From the NCBI GenBank assembly GCA_910576775.1, contig CAJTJV010000034.1:1-29981 (forward strand): a stretch of DNA of 29,981 nucleotides, given 5' to 3'. Positions 8,392-17,242 of this stretch are shown piece by piece. The position numbers were made by a program, and so were the translations under genes. This DNA is from an uncultured Muribaculaceae bacterium. Lineage in GTDB: Bacteria; Bacteroidota; Bacteroidia; Bacteroidales; Muribaculaceae. The notes below the pieces were generated by a model. It did no database searches. It saw only the letters and a list, made by a program, of their open reading frames with translations, and was not told the origin of the DNA. Positions within the stretch are counted from its first letter, which is position 1. Every line of letters starts with the position of its first letter.

Positions 8392-11300
8392 TTATCTTAC
8401 TATAATCTTGCTTGTTTCTGCTCCCTGACGGCGGATATATATGCCGGGAGTGAGGTTGCTGCCGTCGACACGGAAACCGTGGATATTGTAGTATTCGGCG
8501 GGAGTAGCTTTGTCTGTGTTGATGTTTTCGATACCGGTGGTGTTGAGTACGAGAGCTTCATCGGCAGATGTGCTCGCTGTTGTCTCACCGGGGAGAACAA
8601 TTACAGAATAGCCCTGGCCGCGTGTGCTGAACACGTGGAGGTTGTCGGCTGCGTCGAATACGAGCTGCATTCTGTAGGTGCCGTTGCCGGACGGTGCAAT
8701 CGGGTAGATTGCAGGATTGGTAAGCTCGGGTTCACCGTTGGCATTGAAAGCAAGATCGAATACGTATATCTCGTCATAGCCGGAGAGGGCGAGGCGGCTT
8801 TCTTCAGAGTTGACTGCTACGCCGGAGGAAATGCTGTGACCGTTTGTATCGGGAAGCACACCCTTGTTTGCGATGTGCCATAGCATTTCACCTTCGTCGT
8901 TGAAATACATAAGACCGTATACGCTGTTGTTGAAATCGTTACGGGTCTGCGATACGAAGAAACCTTCGCTGAGGGTTTCCACCTCAATATCAGTGTTTAT
9001 CATCAAGTTCTTGTAGGAACTCATCACGAGCGACGGAGCTTTGGTTACATATTTGTCGCTGCCGAGATCGTAACGTACCAGAGTATTGCCGAACAGGCTT
9101 TCTTCGAAATAGAAGAGTTTTGTGTCGTCGCCTTCACCCTGGAATGCGACAGTGGGAGAACCTGAGCCAAGCTCAGTGCCATTATAGCTTATGATACCGT
9201 TGGCGGTATTGCGAGTGGCACCTTCGGCCATGAACATATTATAAGGTTCTGCGGAGGGGTTGAGGGGGTCGATTACCCATGCGCCGGATGATGCAAAGCT
9301 CCAGTCGGAGAATGCTGCCAGACCGCCGATGGCATCGCCACAGCTTGCCGAACGGGCATTGGAGGCATCAAGAGCCGCGAAACCTTTGTGTACGGGTGCT
9401 TCTGTGACGAGTTCGCCTTCGGGATTATAGACAACGAAACCGCCGGCTTTGCCTATGCTGACTACCGTGTAGCCGTATGCCGGACTTTGTGGATCGCGAA
9501 TCCAAACAACGCCGCCGTTTACCGGTTCGGGCATCCATTCCGCCGGTGAGCGGTAGGCGACTACGGGTTCGTCGCCTTCAAGTTCGCTGACAATATTGAT
9601 TTGCCATGTATAGCTGCCTGAAGCAATGTCATCAATATTGATTGCGGCTTCATTCAGACCCTTGACAGGTGCCGGGAGATCGCGCACAATGGCATCGCCT
9701 TCCTCAGGGAAGAGAAGGAGTGCTGCGCTCTTGGCATTTGCCGTGGATTTGTAGCTTACATTGAGTTTGCCGTTTTCGGTATTTGCCTTGAGGTCGTATG
9801 CGTATGCCTTGCGTTCGCCGGTGACGGGTGCTACAGGTGTTGTGCCTGTAACGATGATACGTGGAGCAATCTTACTATCCTTGAAATACGTGAGTGTCAA
9901 TGTTGCGTTTTCAAGTGTGGGTACTTTGAGTTTTGTGTCCCCGTAGGCGAGTACATATGATTTTTCTGTATCTTCAATGTCGGCGTCGCTCTTGCCTATG
10001 TTTATAGCGCCGTCCTCTGTGCTGATAAGGATTTCGCCGGATATGCTCGGCACCTCGAAGGTGTATGTCACCTCGTCGAGAAGGTTGAATTCGTAGTTGG
10101 AAACGAATTTGCTTTCCTCGTTTGCTGTCCAGTTGTTGATGTCACCCTTGAGATAGAGTTTGGGTGCTGCAATCTCAGTATCTGCATCGCCTTTGCTCTT
10201 ACCCATGAGTTTGAAATTGTCGAAATACCAGCGGAGCGCGCGTGCGTCGGGCCACTGGTTGTCGGCATGACGGATCTGGATGAAATCGCCTTTGTTGATT
10301 TCCACGCCTTCAAGAGGCATTTCAACGTGAATCCAACGAAGAGCTTCACCGGAAGCCATGTTTGCTGCGGGTACTGCAAAGGTTTTCTTTATATTGTTAC
10401 CGTTGCGCACGATTACTACGAGTTCGACCGCATCCCATGTTTTGTGATCTTTCGTACTCTGAGGGCACCAGTCGAAGGATACTATGGCAGTACCGTCAAC
10501 AGAGCTATATGCCGGGAAGCTGATGCCTGCCTGATAGCCTGTGAGGCCGAACTTGACATAGTTCTTCATAATATAAACGGTAGAACCTATATGCTTGCGG
10601 TCTCCTTTGCCTGCTGCCTTTACATATTCCATTTCATAGCCTTTCTGTACCATCTTGTCGTAGGCGGTGATGTAGCGGTATTCGGGGTGTTCCTCACTCG
10701 GCCATAAACCATAATATTGGCTGCTGCTCCATTCGGAAGCTGCGCCGGGATTATTGTCGGCTACTTCGTCGAATGTCGGCTCAGGGCAGTCGTTTATACA
10801 GCGGCCGTTCGAGGCCGGAGTTCCGAACCATTCGAAATCCTCTGAGGTGATGATATCGAGAGGATTGACGTCGGTAATTTTGATGTTGTCGAGATAGTAG
10901 CGGAGAGCGCCGGAGGCTGCGGGCCACTGTTCGTCGGCATTACGGATGACAATGCGGGTGTCGGCATTTACCGTTGCTCCTTCAAGCTTGATTTTCTCAT
11001 GTGTCCAGTGCATTACGGCGTTCGTCTCGTATTGTTTGAAGGGCACGGGGAACTGCATCTCGTTGTCGCCGTTCTTCACGATTACCACGAGTTTGGTAGC
11101 ATCGTATTTGCCGGAATTCTGGCGCTGCGAACACCAGTCGAATTCTACGAATGCATCATTGGCTGCCGCCTGGGTGACGGGAATGGAGATTCCGCTGTAA
11201 TAGCCTGTGAGGCCGAATTTTAGATAATTCTTCTGAAGATATATCTGCTGGTTCGGGGTGCGATCTCCTTTGTCGGATGAGTGTACACCCATAAATTCAT

Positions 11301-11571
11301 AGCCTTTGTTGAGCAGCGCCTGATAGGCGGTTACGGCTGTGCCTTCCGATACAGAACCGATGTAGGGTGTACTTAATTGTTTGGCTTCCGAGTTATGGTC
11401 GTTGTTCCCAATAGCGTCGCCGGTTGGTTTACCATCGATAGGTTTCCATGCCGACCAGTCGGCGAGCCATTCGAAATCATCCTCCCACAGTGTTGTCACT
11501 GTTTCAGCGAAAGTAGCACACGAAGCCAGCAAAGCGGCCGCGAGTGACAGTTTGCGTAATGAAAAATTCAT
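8392..11571 (-). CDS. T9SS cargo with duplicated N-terminal domain and propeller-like region
   Basis: This 1059-aa exported protein has a signal peptide at about 1-22 (ASCATFA-E). Two tandem homologous domains occupy about 28-233 and 243-456. Each carries KNY(L/V)KFGLTGY, EFDWC or SFDWC, (K/E)LVVIV(K/R)NG, and near its end LRYYLDN or LRWYFDN. A module at about 470-590 begins KLYLKGDINNW, like the carbohydrate-binding-type Ig folds of SusE/SusF-like proteins (tentative). An FN3-like stretch follows, then a region of WD/NHL-like strands (about 695-1000) that could fold as a beta-propeller. The C-terminus (NIHGFRVDGSNLTPGIYIRR, ending SKIIVR) is a T9SS type A sorting domain. No enzyme motif is seen. 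A near-perfect promoter (11628-11658) gives it its own transcript, and a terminator lies at 8338-8369. The function is unknown; binding of a surface ligand is a guess. Confidence 0.85.
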   Translation of the reverse strand: MNFSLRKLSLAAALLASCATFAETVTTLWEDDFEWLADWSAWKPIDGKPTGDAIGNNDHNSEAKQLSTPYIGSVSEGTAVTAYQALLNKGYEFMGVHSSDKGDRTPNQQIYLQKNYLKFGLTGYYSGISIPVTQAAANDAFVEFDWCSQRQNSGKYDATKLVVIVKNGDNEMQFPVPFKQYETNAVMHWTHEKIKLEGATVNADTRIVIRNADEQWPAASGALRYYLDNIKITDVNPLDIITSEDFEWFGTPASNGRCINDCPEPTFDEVADNNPGAASEWSSSQYYGLWPSEEHPEYRYITAYDKMVQKGYEMEYVKAAGKGDRKHIGSTVYIMKNYVKFGLTGYQAGISFPAYSSVDGTAIVSFDWCPQSTKDHKTWDAVELVVIVRNGNNIKKTFAVPAANMASGEALRWIHVEMPLEGVEINKGDFIQIRHADNQWPDARALRWYFDNFKLMGKSKGDADTEIAAPKLYLKGDINNWTANEESKFVSNYEFNLLDEVTYTFEVPSISGEILISTEDGAINIGKSDADIEDTEKSYVLAYGDTKLKVPTLENATLTLTYFKDSKIAPRIIVTGTTPVAPVTGERKAYAYDLKANTENGKLNVSYKSTANAKSAALLLFPEEGDAIVRDLPAPVKGLNEAAINIDDIASGSYTWQINIVSELEGDEPVVAYRSPAEWMPEPVNGGVVWIRDPQSPAYGYTVVSIGKAGGFVVYNPEGELVTEAPVHKGFAALDASNARSASCGDAIGGLAAFSDWSFASSGAWVIDPLNPSAEPYNMFMAEGATRNTANGIISYNGTELGSGSPTVAFQGEGDDTKLFYFEESLFGNTLVRYDLGSDKYVTKAPSLVMSSYKNLMINTDIEVETLSEGFFVSQTRNDFNNSVYGLMYFNDEGEMLWHIANKGVLPDTNGHSISSGVAVNSEESRLALSGYDEIYVFDLAFNANGEPELTNPAIYPIAPSGNGTYRMQLVFDAADNLHVFSTRGQGYSVIVLPGETTASTSADEALVLNTTGIENINTDKATPAEYYNIHGFRVDGSNLTPGIYIRRQGAETSKIIVR
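10204..10873 (-). repeat. Second copy plus linker of the tandem protein domain repeat
   Basis: Residues 243-456 (10204-10845) repeat residues 28-233 (10873-11490 at DNA level). The match is mainly at protein level, with moderate DNA similarity around GCCTGTGAGGCCGAA. The strongest blocks are KNY-KFGLTGY, FDWC, LVVIV-NG, ADEQWP/ADNQWP and LR-Y-DN. This indicates an intragenic duplication that has since diverged. Confidence 0.7.
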
Positions 11572-11627
11572 GCTTGGATTATTGGTTTATTTATAATTAT
11601 GGTTAACTGTCAGTGTATTTTTCGTTT

Positions 11628-11658
11628 CAAAATTATAATTTAAAAGTTTCATTCCAAA
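11628..11658 (-). promoter_or_regulatory. Consensus Bacteroidetes promoter for the 1059-aa cargo gene
   Basis: On the minus strand TTTG (plus 11655-11658), a 19-nt spacer and TAATTTTG (plus 11628-11635) match the consensus exactly. The predicted start is near 11621, giving a leader of about 50 nt before the ATG at 11571. Confidence 0.8.
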
Positions 11659-11690
11659 GCTTTTTGGATTTATTAACAATAAGATTTCCC

Positions 11691-14600
11691 TTATTTTATG
11701 ATGACTTTACGTATTTCGACAGTACCGTCGGTATTTTTTCGGCGTTTGATGAAGAAGCCGCTTTCCGGTTGTTTTATCTGCCGTCCTTTAATGTCGAAAT
11801 GCTCGGTTATCACCGATACATCTGAGATAACATCGGTAATAGCCCCCGCCTCTCCGTTCTGTAGTATCGAAATAGCATCCACAAGAGTATATGCATTGCT
11901 TATATGGTGGGAGCGGATGCGGATTTGTATTTCTTTTCCTGCAAAGTCAGCCAGCGGAGCTCTGACAAGGTTCCATTGTCCGGCAGTCATTTCATTATGT
12001 TCTGCTGCTGCAATAGGTGTTTCTGTTTCTCCGCAGATAACACTTGCTTCTACCATGTTGGTGTCGTTTTCGTCGTGGCGATAGGTGTAGAAACTCAGCT
12101 CGGCCTGGCATGGCGATGCTCCGAGCGCTATTTTGCCTGTCAGCAAATCGCCGTAACGGTTGGCGACGTAGCAGTTGGACGCAAAGTATTGTCCGTCGCC
12201 GTCAGCGGATGGTACCCCGTCTTCATCGGCCATGAAACTCCACGATGCGCCGCCGCTCTTGTCGATGGCGAGACGGAAGCTGTCGAGGCTGCGTGCGTTA
12301 CTATAGATAACCGGTGGTATATATGCCTTGCCGACAGGAATAATGTTCGTCAGCGTGTAAGTCGATTCGGCGCCACGGTTGAAAGCGGATACAGCATAGT
12401 AGATGAACTGCTGCTGAGCGTCGGCGTCCATGGCTCGGAAAGATACCTCCGTCGCGGATGTCGGTGATTCAAGCATAGCCTTGGCACTCCCGTCGTCGTT
12501 GGTACCGTATACCATATATAATACGTTGGCGGCATCAAGTGGCGTGCCATCGATATCCTCGGAGACTGCCGTCCATGCCACTCGTACAATACCGGGGTCG
12601 GTCTCTGTTACGGTAGCTTCCGTTGGGGCTGCGGCCTGATGCGGACCGACGAACACTTTTATTGTCTTCGTGCGACCTGTGACATTGCCGGCTATGATAT
12701 GTATCCCATATTCATATTCTCCTCTTTCTGCCGGAGTGTCGGTGAAAACGGCTTTTTCTGATGATGCTATCGCTTTGCGGGCGATTTCCTTACCGTTTCG
12801 GGTGAGTACGGCGAAAGCATCGACAAGAGGTGAACCGTCTACAGTCCCTGCCGGAGCCGTGAAATTGATTTGTACGTTCAATTCACCGGTAGCGTCGGGT
12901 GTTGCGGCAAGATTGCTTACCATCATTGGTGTAGCGCCGTCAACAGCACCGGAGAGATGTAATTCTTTGATAAAGAGGTACCACATGTTCGGATCGCTTA
13001 CGGCGTGGATACCGATGTGCCACGGACCGTCGGTGTCGGCTATCACATATCCGGCAACGGTCTCGGGTGCGTCGGCAACGGCATTCGTTGTCGTGCGTTC
13101 GATTACGGTACCTGTCATGGCAGCCACTGTCGCTTCGCGTCCGGCCTTAACCTCGAAAGTTTCAGGAGATTCGGCTGAGTTGGCGAACACTTTCATCGTA
13201 AGTTCGTAAGCTTTGCCTTTTTCAAGATATATGGCGGGAGTGAACAGCCAGTCGTCGGCACTCTGATTCTTGTTGAACTGGTATCGTGCACCCTTTGTTG
13301 TGCTTGTCCATGTCTTTCTGTCTGCATTTACGTCCTCTACAGTGTAGCCGTAGGTCGCGAATGTGGAGGTGGAGTTGAAAATAGTGCTGAAAGGCGCCGT
13401 GTAACTGCCGAGCATAATCTCGTTGGATGCTGTCCGTTCCGATATCCGGCCGTCGCATACGGCTTCTACGGTATAGACATATGTTTCCCGGTTCTCGGGA
13501 TTGCCGATATGTTCTTTCCATTGGGTTGATTTCAGCCCTTCGGCCTTTATTTCTCCTTTGCGGCGCACGGTATAGAAAATTTTGTCGGCTTCCATATAGC
13601 CGCCGTTAGCCGGGGAGTTGACAGCATCCCATGTCAGTGTCATCGTGCCTTCGGAATATGCCAGATGCACATTTTCTGGTGCCGACGGGCTGTCGGTGCC
13701 GATGAAGACCGTTACACGTGTGCGCGCCGATTTTCCTTCGCGGTTCTCTGCGAGGGCATAGAAATCTGCAATTCCGTCGGTTTCCACAGTCACTTTTCCG
13801 GTTATTGTCTCGCCGGCGAGGGCGCTTCCGGAAGCTACGACTTTGCCGGCGCGCATTATCTTCCAGTCGAGAGCGCCGTCGAGTGCGGAGCCGCTGTCGG
13901 TTTTTGTGGGGAGTGTGATTGTGTAGGATGCCGATAGAGATCCTCCGTCCGGGTTGACGCTGAAAGCCGGAGCCGCAGGCGAGAGTGGCGTGTCGGCGCC
14001 GGGGCGCAGATAGAGATTCATCACCTGGATATCGGCGCCGAAATCGGCGACAAGAGTTGTTTTGCCGTCGGCAAGATTTATTTCATAGAGACCGCTGCCG
14101 TATTCGTCGGTGTTGCAGGTGGCTAATATTGATTTTCCGTCCTTGCTGATGCATGCTCCGAAGGGATATTCGAGGGGCAGCTGCGTATCGGCGATTTTAG
14201 TTGTCCTGCCGTTTGCCTTGTTCACTTTCACAAGAGAGCCGTTGAGGTCTATGCCGTAGAAAATGCCGTCGGTGGTTGCTGCCAGTGCCGGACAGGCATC
14301 GTTGAGGCTCATTGAGGCCAACGGTGTGCGGCTGCAATTCTTATAATCGGCCTTTGCCCATACGGCGGATTTGCCGTCGTCGCTGTAGAAATAGCCGTAT
14401 ACATCGCCTGTCGACGGGTCGAGGGCTACGGATGTCGCCATCATGGGTATGCCTCTGTCGGCGTCGAGCTGTACACAGCTTTTTTCCTCCCACGTGTCGG
14501 AATCGTAGCAAAGGATATATACGCTGCTGACAGAGTTGTTGCTGATAGTGGCGTAGGCGCCGCGTATGGTGGACGTCTCCGGGTCGAAATAAGCTCCGTT

Positions 14601-14798
14601 CTCAAGGCCGATACGTGTTTTTCCAAGCAGGGTGAAATTTTCGCCGGTAGCGTGGGGCAGGATATAGAAACCGCGGTCTTCGCCGGTCCAGCCTGCGCGG
14701 TACACCATTTGGCCGCAGACATCACCGGAGGCGGCGTGGATAATATTTGTTGCCGCGAACGCTACTGTCAGAATTATAGTCAAGGACTTTATTGTCAT
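11691..14798 (-). CDS. T9SS cargo with propeller-like N-terminus, FN3 and jellyroll modules
   Basis: This 1035-aa exported protein starts at the ATG before TIKSLTIILTVAF, which gives a clean signal peptide (about 1-23). A longer in-frame reading would overlap the upstream gene and lose the signal peptide. Residues about 24-270 read like a propeller (ATSVALDPSTGDVYGYFYS, FGACISKDGKSILATC). Two FN3-like modules follow (about 275-463), then a cleaved-adhesin-type jellyroll with DDWLFTPAIYLEKGKAYEL (from about 468), two more FN3 modules and a second jellyroll. The end (FDIKGRQIKQPESGFFIKRR, final RKVIIK) is a T9SS sorting domain. From the first jellyroll onward it is paralogous to the 1783-4812 protein. 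It begins 16 nt after the endonuclease gene and is probably cotranscribed with it. No catalytic motif is apparent; likely a surface protein. Confidence 0.85.
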   Translation of the reverse strand: MTIKSLTIILTVAFAATNIIHAASGDVCGQMVYRAGWTGEDRGFYILPHATGENFTLLGKTRIGLENGAYFDPETSTIRGAYATISNNSVSSVYILCYDSDTWEEKSCVQLDADRGIPMMATSVALDPSTGDVYGYFYSDDGKSAVWAKADYKNCSRTPLASMSLNDACPALAATTDGIFYGIDLNGSLVKVNKANGRTTKIADTQLPLEYPFGACISKDGKSILATCNTDEYGSGLYEINLADGKTTLVADFGADIQVMNLYLRPGADTPLSPAAPAFSVNPDGGSLSASYTITLPTKTDSGSALDGALDWKIMRAGKVVASGSALAGETITGKVTVETDGIADFYALAENREGKSARTRVTVFIGTDSPSAPENVHLAYSEGTMTLTWDAVNSPANGGYMEADKIFYTVRRKGEIKAEGLKSTQWKEHIGNPENRETYVYTVEAVCDGRISERTASNEIMLGSYTAPFSTIFNSTSTFATYGYTVEDVNADRKTWTSTTKGARYQFNKNQSADDWLFTPAIYLEKGKAYELTMKVFANSAESPETFEVKAGREATVAAMTGTVIERTTTNAVADAPETVAGYVIADTDGPWHIGIHAVSDPNMWYLFIKELHLSGAVDGATPMMVSNLAATPDATGELNVQINFTAPAGTVDGSPLVDAFAVLTRNGKEIARKAIASSEKAVFTDTPAERGEYEYGIHIIAGNVTGRTKTIKVFVGPHQAAAPTEATVTETDPGIVRVAWTAVSEDIDGTPLDAANVLYMVYGTNDDGSAKAMLESPTSATEVSFRAMDADAQQQFIYYAVSAFNRGAESTYTLTNIIPVGKAYIPPVIYSNARSLDSFRLAIDKSGGASWSFMADEDGVPSADGDGQYFASNCYVANRYGDLLTGKIALGASPCQAELSFYTYRHDENDTNMVEASVICGETETPIAAAEHNEMTAGQWNLVRAPLADFAGKEIQIRIRSHHISNAYTLVDAISILQNGEAGAITDVISDVSVITEHFDIKGRQIKQPESGFFIKRRKNTDGTVEIRKVIIK

Positions 14799-14814
14799 GA
14801 TGGTATCGGTGTTT

Positions 14815-17193
14815 TTAGCGTACAAGGATGGTGCGTCCGAAATTGTTGCCGGCAACGATATAGAATTGGCCGCGTGTGGCGTCGAACTCGTGTGTTCCGC
14901 GTTTGAGACGTCCGGTGAATATTGTGCTGCCGTCGATACAGTATATAGCCATATCGAGGCATTCGATTCCGCTGATTTCAATTACGATCTTGCCGTTGCC
15001 GGTATGTGCATCCCACAGATGACGTTCCGCCGTAGGATCGTCGATTCCTGTCGGATTGCCGGAAATGGCTATATTGTCGATTAGCCAACGGTTGCCGGAG
15101 GTCTGTCTGAGGCGCAGGCGTGCGTTTCCGGTGACTCCGCAATGCACGGAGTAAGGTTTTGCCGTCACGTCGGATATTTCCACAGTGCCATGTTTTTCCC
15201 AGGTGAGGCCGCCGTCTGTGCTTGTTTCTACGTCGACAATTGCAGTAGCGTCGCTTTTGTTATCCCATTTTTTTGCGAGGAAACTGACGGTCCATATCCC
15301 GGAGGCGATATCGTCGTCCATGGCAATGGATCCGTTGCCTTTTTTTGCAAAACGGAGAGACGCAATTCCGTCGATAGCCGGGTCGGAATTCCAGAACCCA
15401 CCATTCCCGATAATCCATTTTGCCGCCGAGCCGTCGAATACGTCGCAGTAACCGTCGACACCGGAACCGTTTTCGAAATCTTCAAGGAAAGAGCCGTTGA
15501 GAGCTGCCTTTCCGCGGATAACGGTGGTTTCGGAGGTGTAGGTATCGGTGGAGGCTTGTAGCATGCCTTCGAATTCGCCGGAGGCTGTACTGTTCATCCT
15601 CAGATAGAAGCGGTTTTCATCGGGTGAAAGTCTGAGGATGTGTACCCATTCGTCCTTGTCAATGGAGAGTTCGAAAGGCGCGTCGATAGTAAGGGTTATT
15701 TCGGTATCAATATTTTCTACAGCCATTATGATTTCGGCGGCTGCTGTAGGACTGCCGGGCTGTCCGGTGAAATATAGATTGCCATCGAAGAGGAATTCTA
15801 TGTACGGAAGTGCCTCTGCTGTTGTGACGCTGACTGTATTTCCGCGTAGTGTCGGGGTATATACCGTATAGGTGTATTCTGTCGCAGGCTGTAGTCCGCT
15901 GACTGTATAGCTTTCGGATTTGGCATCGACTGAGACCGGATAGCCGTCGAGTTTGCCTTCCCTGTCGCTAACCTCAAGAGTATATTCATTTTCGCTACCT
16001 ATATAGACCCAGTTTGCCTGGAAAGATGTTGATGTAACTCTTGTGGCTTCGCCGACAGGCAGGCCGTCGATGGAGCGGCCTGTGAGAGTAATGGTATTTG
16101 TTATATCGCCGCTTTTTAGAGTTAGGCTCCCGGTGTATTCCTTGTTTTCGTCAGGTGCGAAGGTGATTGTGAGTGTTGTGCCTTTGTTGGCATCGGTAGC
16201 GGCAATGATACTTTTGTCGCAACTGAAAGGCGCGCTAACGGAGATTGTTATATCTTTTGTGAGATTTGTCGATAGTAAATCTATTTCTGTGCTGCGGGTA
16301 TGACCTTTTGTTGTCAGGCCTATGTCAAATATGCTTCCGTCGGCGGGTGTGTTGATAGTCGCGGGAGTGCCGATGGTAGAGATCCAGTTGTCGTTTTTCT
16401 TGTCTCCCCATATATAGTCGGCCAGTTCGGGATGGTCGATGAATGGATTGCGGTTGCCCTGCAGGGCATAGACAGCCTCGTTACGGTCGGTCTCTTTTTT
16501 ACTTACCGGATCCGCCTTGTGCCATTTCATAAGCATGTCGATTGTCCAGGATGTGAATACAGGGTAGCTTGTCCCTCCGAAATTATCGGAGCTCCAGGTG
16601 CTGACGCGGTTGTTGTAGCATGCCGCCATGTAGAAATACGTGCGTGCGAAATCGCCTTTGAATTCATCGTCGGGCTCGAATACGGTGCCGCTGTAGCCGG
16701 GGTATGTGGAGGCTCCGAGACGTCCGCGGGCACTTACTCCGTTGCTTGATGCTACATATGATCCTTTGGCGCATTCGCCGTAAGGGTAGTTGCTGCGTTG
16801 TCCGTTTACCCGTCCGTCGGTGGGATAGAGATGCATCAGGTCGGAGTACATGGGAGAGGCATCGTTGAACCAGCTTTTGGGAACGGAATGCTCTTTGTTG
16901 TAGCAGTCTCCGATTTTGCTGTAGTTACCGCATTTTTCGCCGACAGGCCATAATTTGGTGGAGTACATATCCCATATCTTATTCTGATCGGGGTAGCTGT
17001 CGGTTTGCGGATAGTATGAAAAAAGGTTGCCGTAGCTCAGTGTGGTATGGTTGGATATACAATTCTCGAGACCTTTGAGCAGGTCCGCGCCTTTTTTATT
17101 CTCGGCTTTGTCGTAATAGCCGGCCGGTACTGTTGCGAAAGCGACGCCGAGTGCGAACAGCGACAGCAACAAGGATGTACATCTTTTGGTCAT
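14815..17193 (-). CDS. Secreted endonuclease I-family protein with T9SS sorting domain
   Basis: This 792-aa exported protein has a signal peptide at about 1-20 and an endonuclease I (EndA/Vvn, beta-beta-alpha metal) domain at about 24-275. The catalytic set is intact: KEHSVPKSW (Glu101-His102), DLMHLYPTDGRVNGQRSNYP (Asn130 as likely metal ligand, Arg133), and the domain end FIDHPELADYIWG. Known members are Mg-dependent nonspecific nucleases of DNA and RNA. Next come a choice-of-anchor-D/Ig-like module (about 280-370), an FN3 (about 375-455), another Ig-like module, a jellyroll (about 565-715) and a T9SS sorting domain ending NFGRTILVR. It is therefore likely displayed on or released from the cell surface, possibly to digest extracellular nucleic acid (inference). 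It lies 49 nt after dnaX with no promoter box seen between, and 16 nt before the next cargo gene. Confidence 0.9.
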   Translation of the reverse strand: MTKRCTSLLLSLFALGVAFATVPAGYYDKAENKKGADLLKGLENCISNHTTLSYGNLFSYYPQTDSYPDQNKIWDMYSTKLWPVGEKCGNYSKIGDCYNKEHSVPKSWFNDASPMYSDLMHLYPTDGRVNGQRSNYPYGECAKGSYVASSNGVSARGRLGASTYPGYSGTVFEPDDEFKGDFARTYFYMAACYNNRVSTWSSDNFGGTSYPVFTSWTIDMLMKWHKADPVSKKETDRNEAVYALQGNRNPFIDHPELADYIWGDKKNDNWISTIGTPATINTPADGSIFDIGLTTKGHTRSTEIDLLSTNLTKDITISVSAPFSCDKSIIAATDANKGTTLTITFAPDENKEYTGSLTLKSGDITNTITLTGRSIDGLPVGEATRVTSTSFQANWVYIGSENEYTLEVSDREGKLDGYPVSVDAKSESYTVSGLQPATEYTYTVYTPTLRGNTVSVTTAEALPYIEFLFDGNLYFTGQPGSPTAAAEIIMAVENIDTEITLTIDAPFELSIDKDEWVHILRLSPDENRFYLRMNSTASGEFEGMLQASTDTYTSETTVIRGKAALNGSFLEDFENGSGVDGYCDVFDGSAAKWIIGNGGFWNSDPAIDGIASLRFAKKGNGSIAMDDDIASGIWTVSFLAKKWDNKSDATAIVDVETSTDGGLTWEKHGTVEISDVTAKPYSVHCGVTGNARLRLRQTSGNRWLIDNIAISGNPTGIDDPTAERHLWDAHTGNGKIVIEISGIECLDMAIYCIDGSTIFTGRLKRGTHEFDATRGQFYIVAGNNFGRTILVR

Positions 17194-17242
17194 GGTGCGG
17201 TTGGCTTATATGTTTGTTTTTATCATCCGGTCTTTTGGAAAG

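Noticed and set aside
10204..11490. DNA repeat as a mobile element or recombination hotspot
   Set aside because: Similarity is at protein level with diverged DNA, in one intact reading frame; it is a domain duplication.
14799..14981. N-terminal extension of the 1035-aa cargo gene (61 further in-frame codons)
   Set aside because: It would overlap the nuclease gene by about 170 nt and remove a clean signal peptide from the N-terminus.
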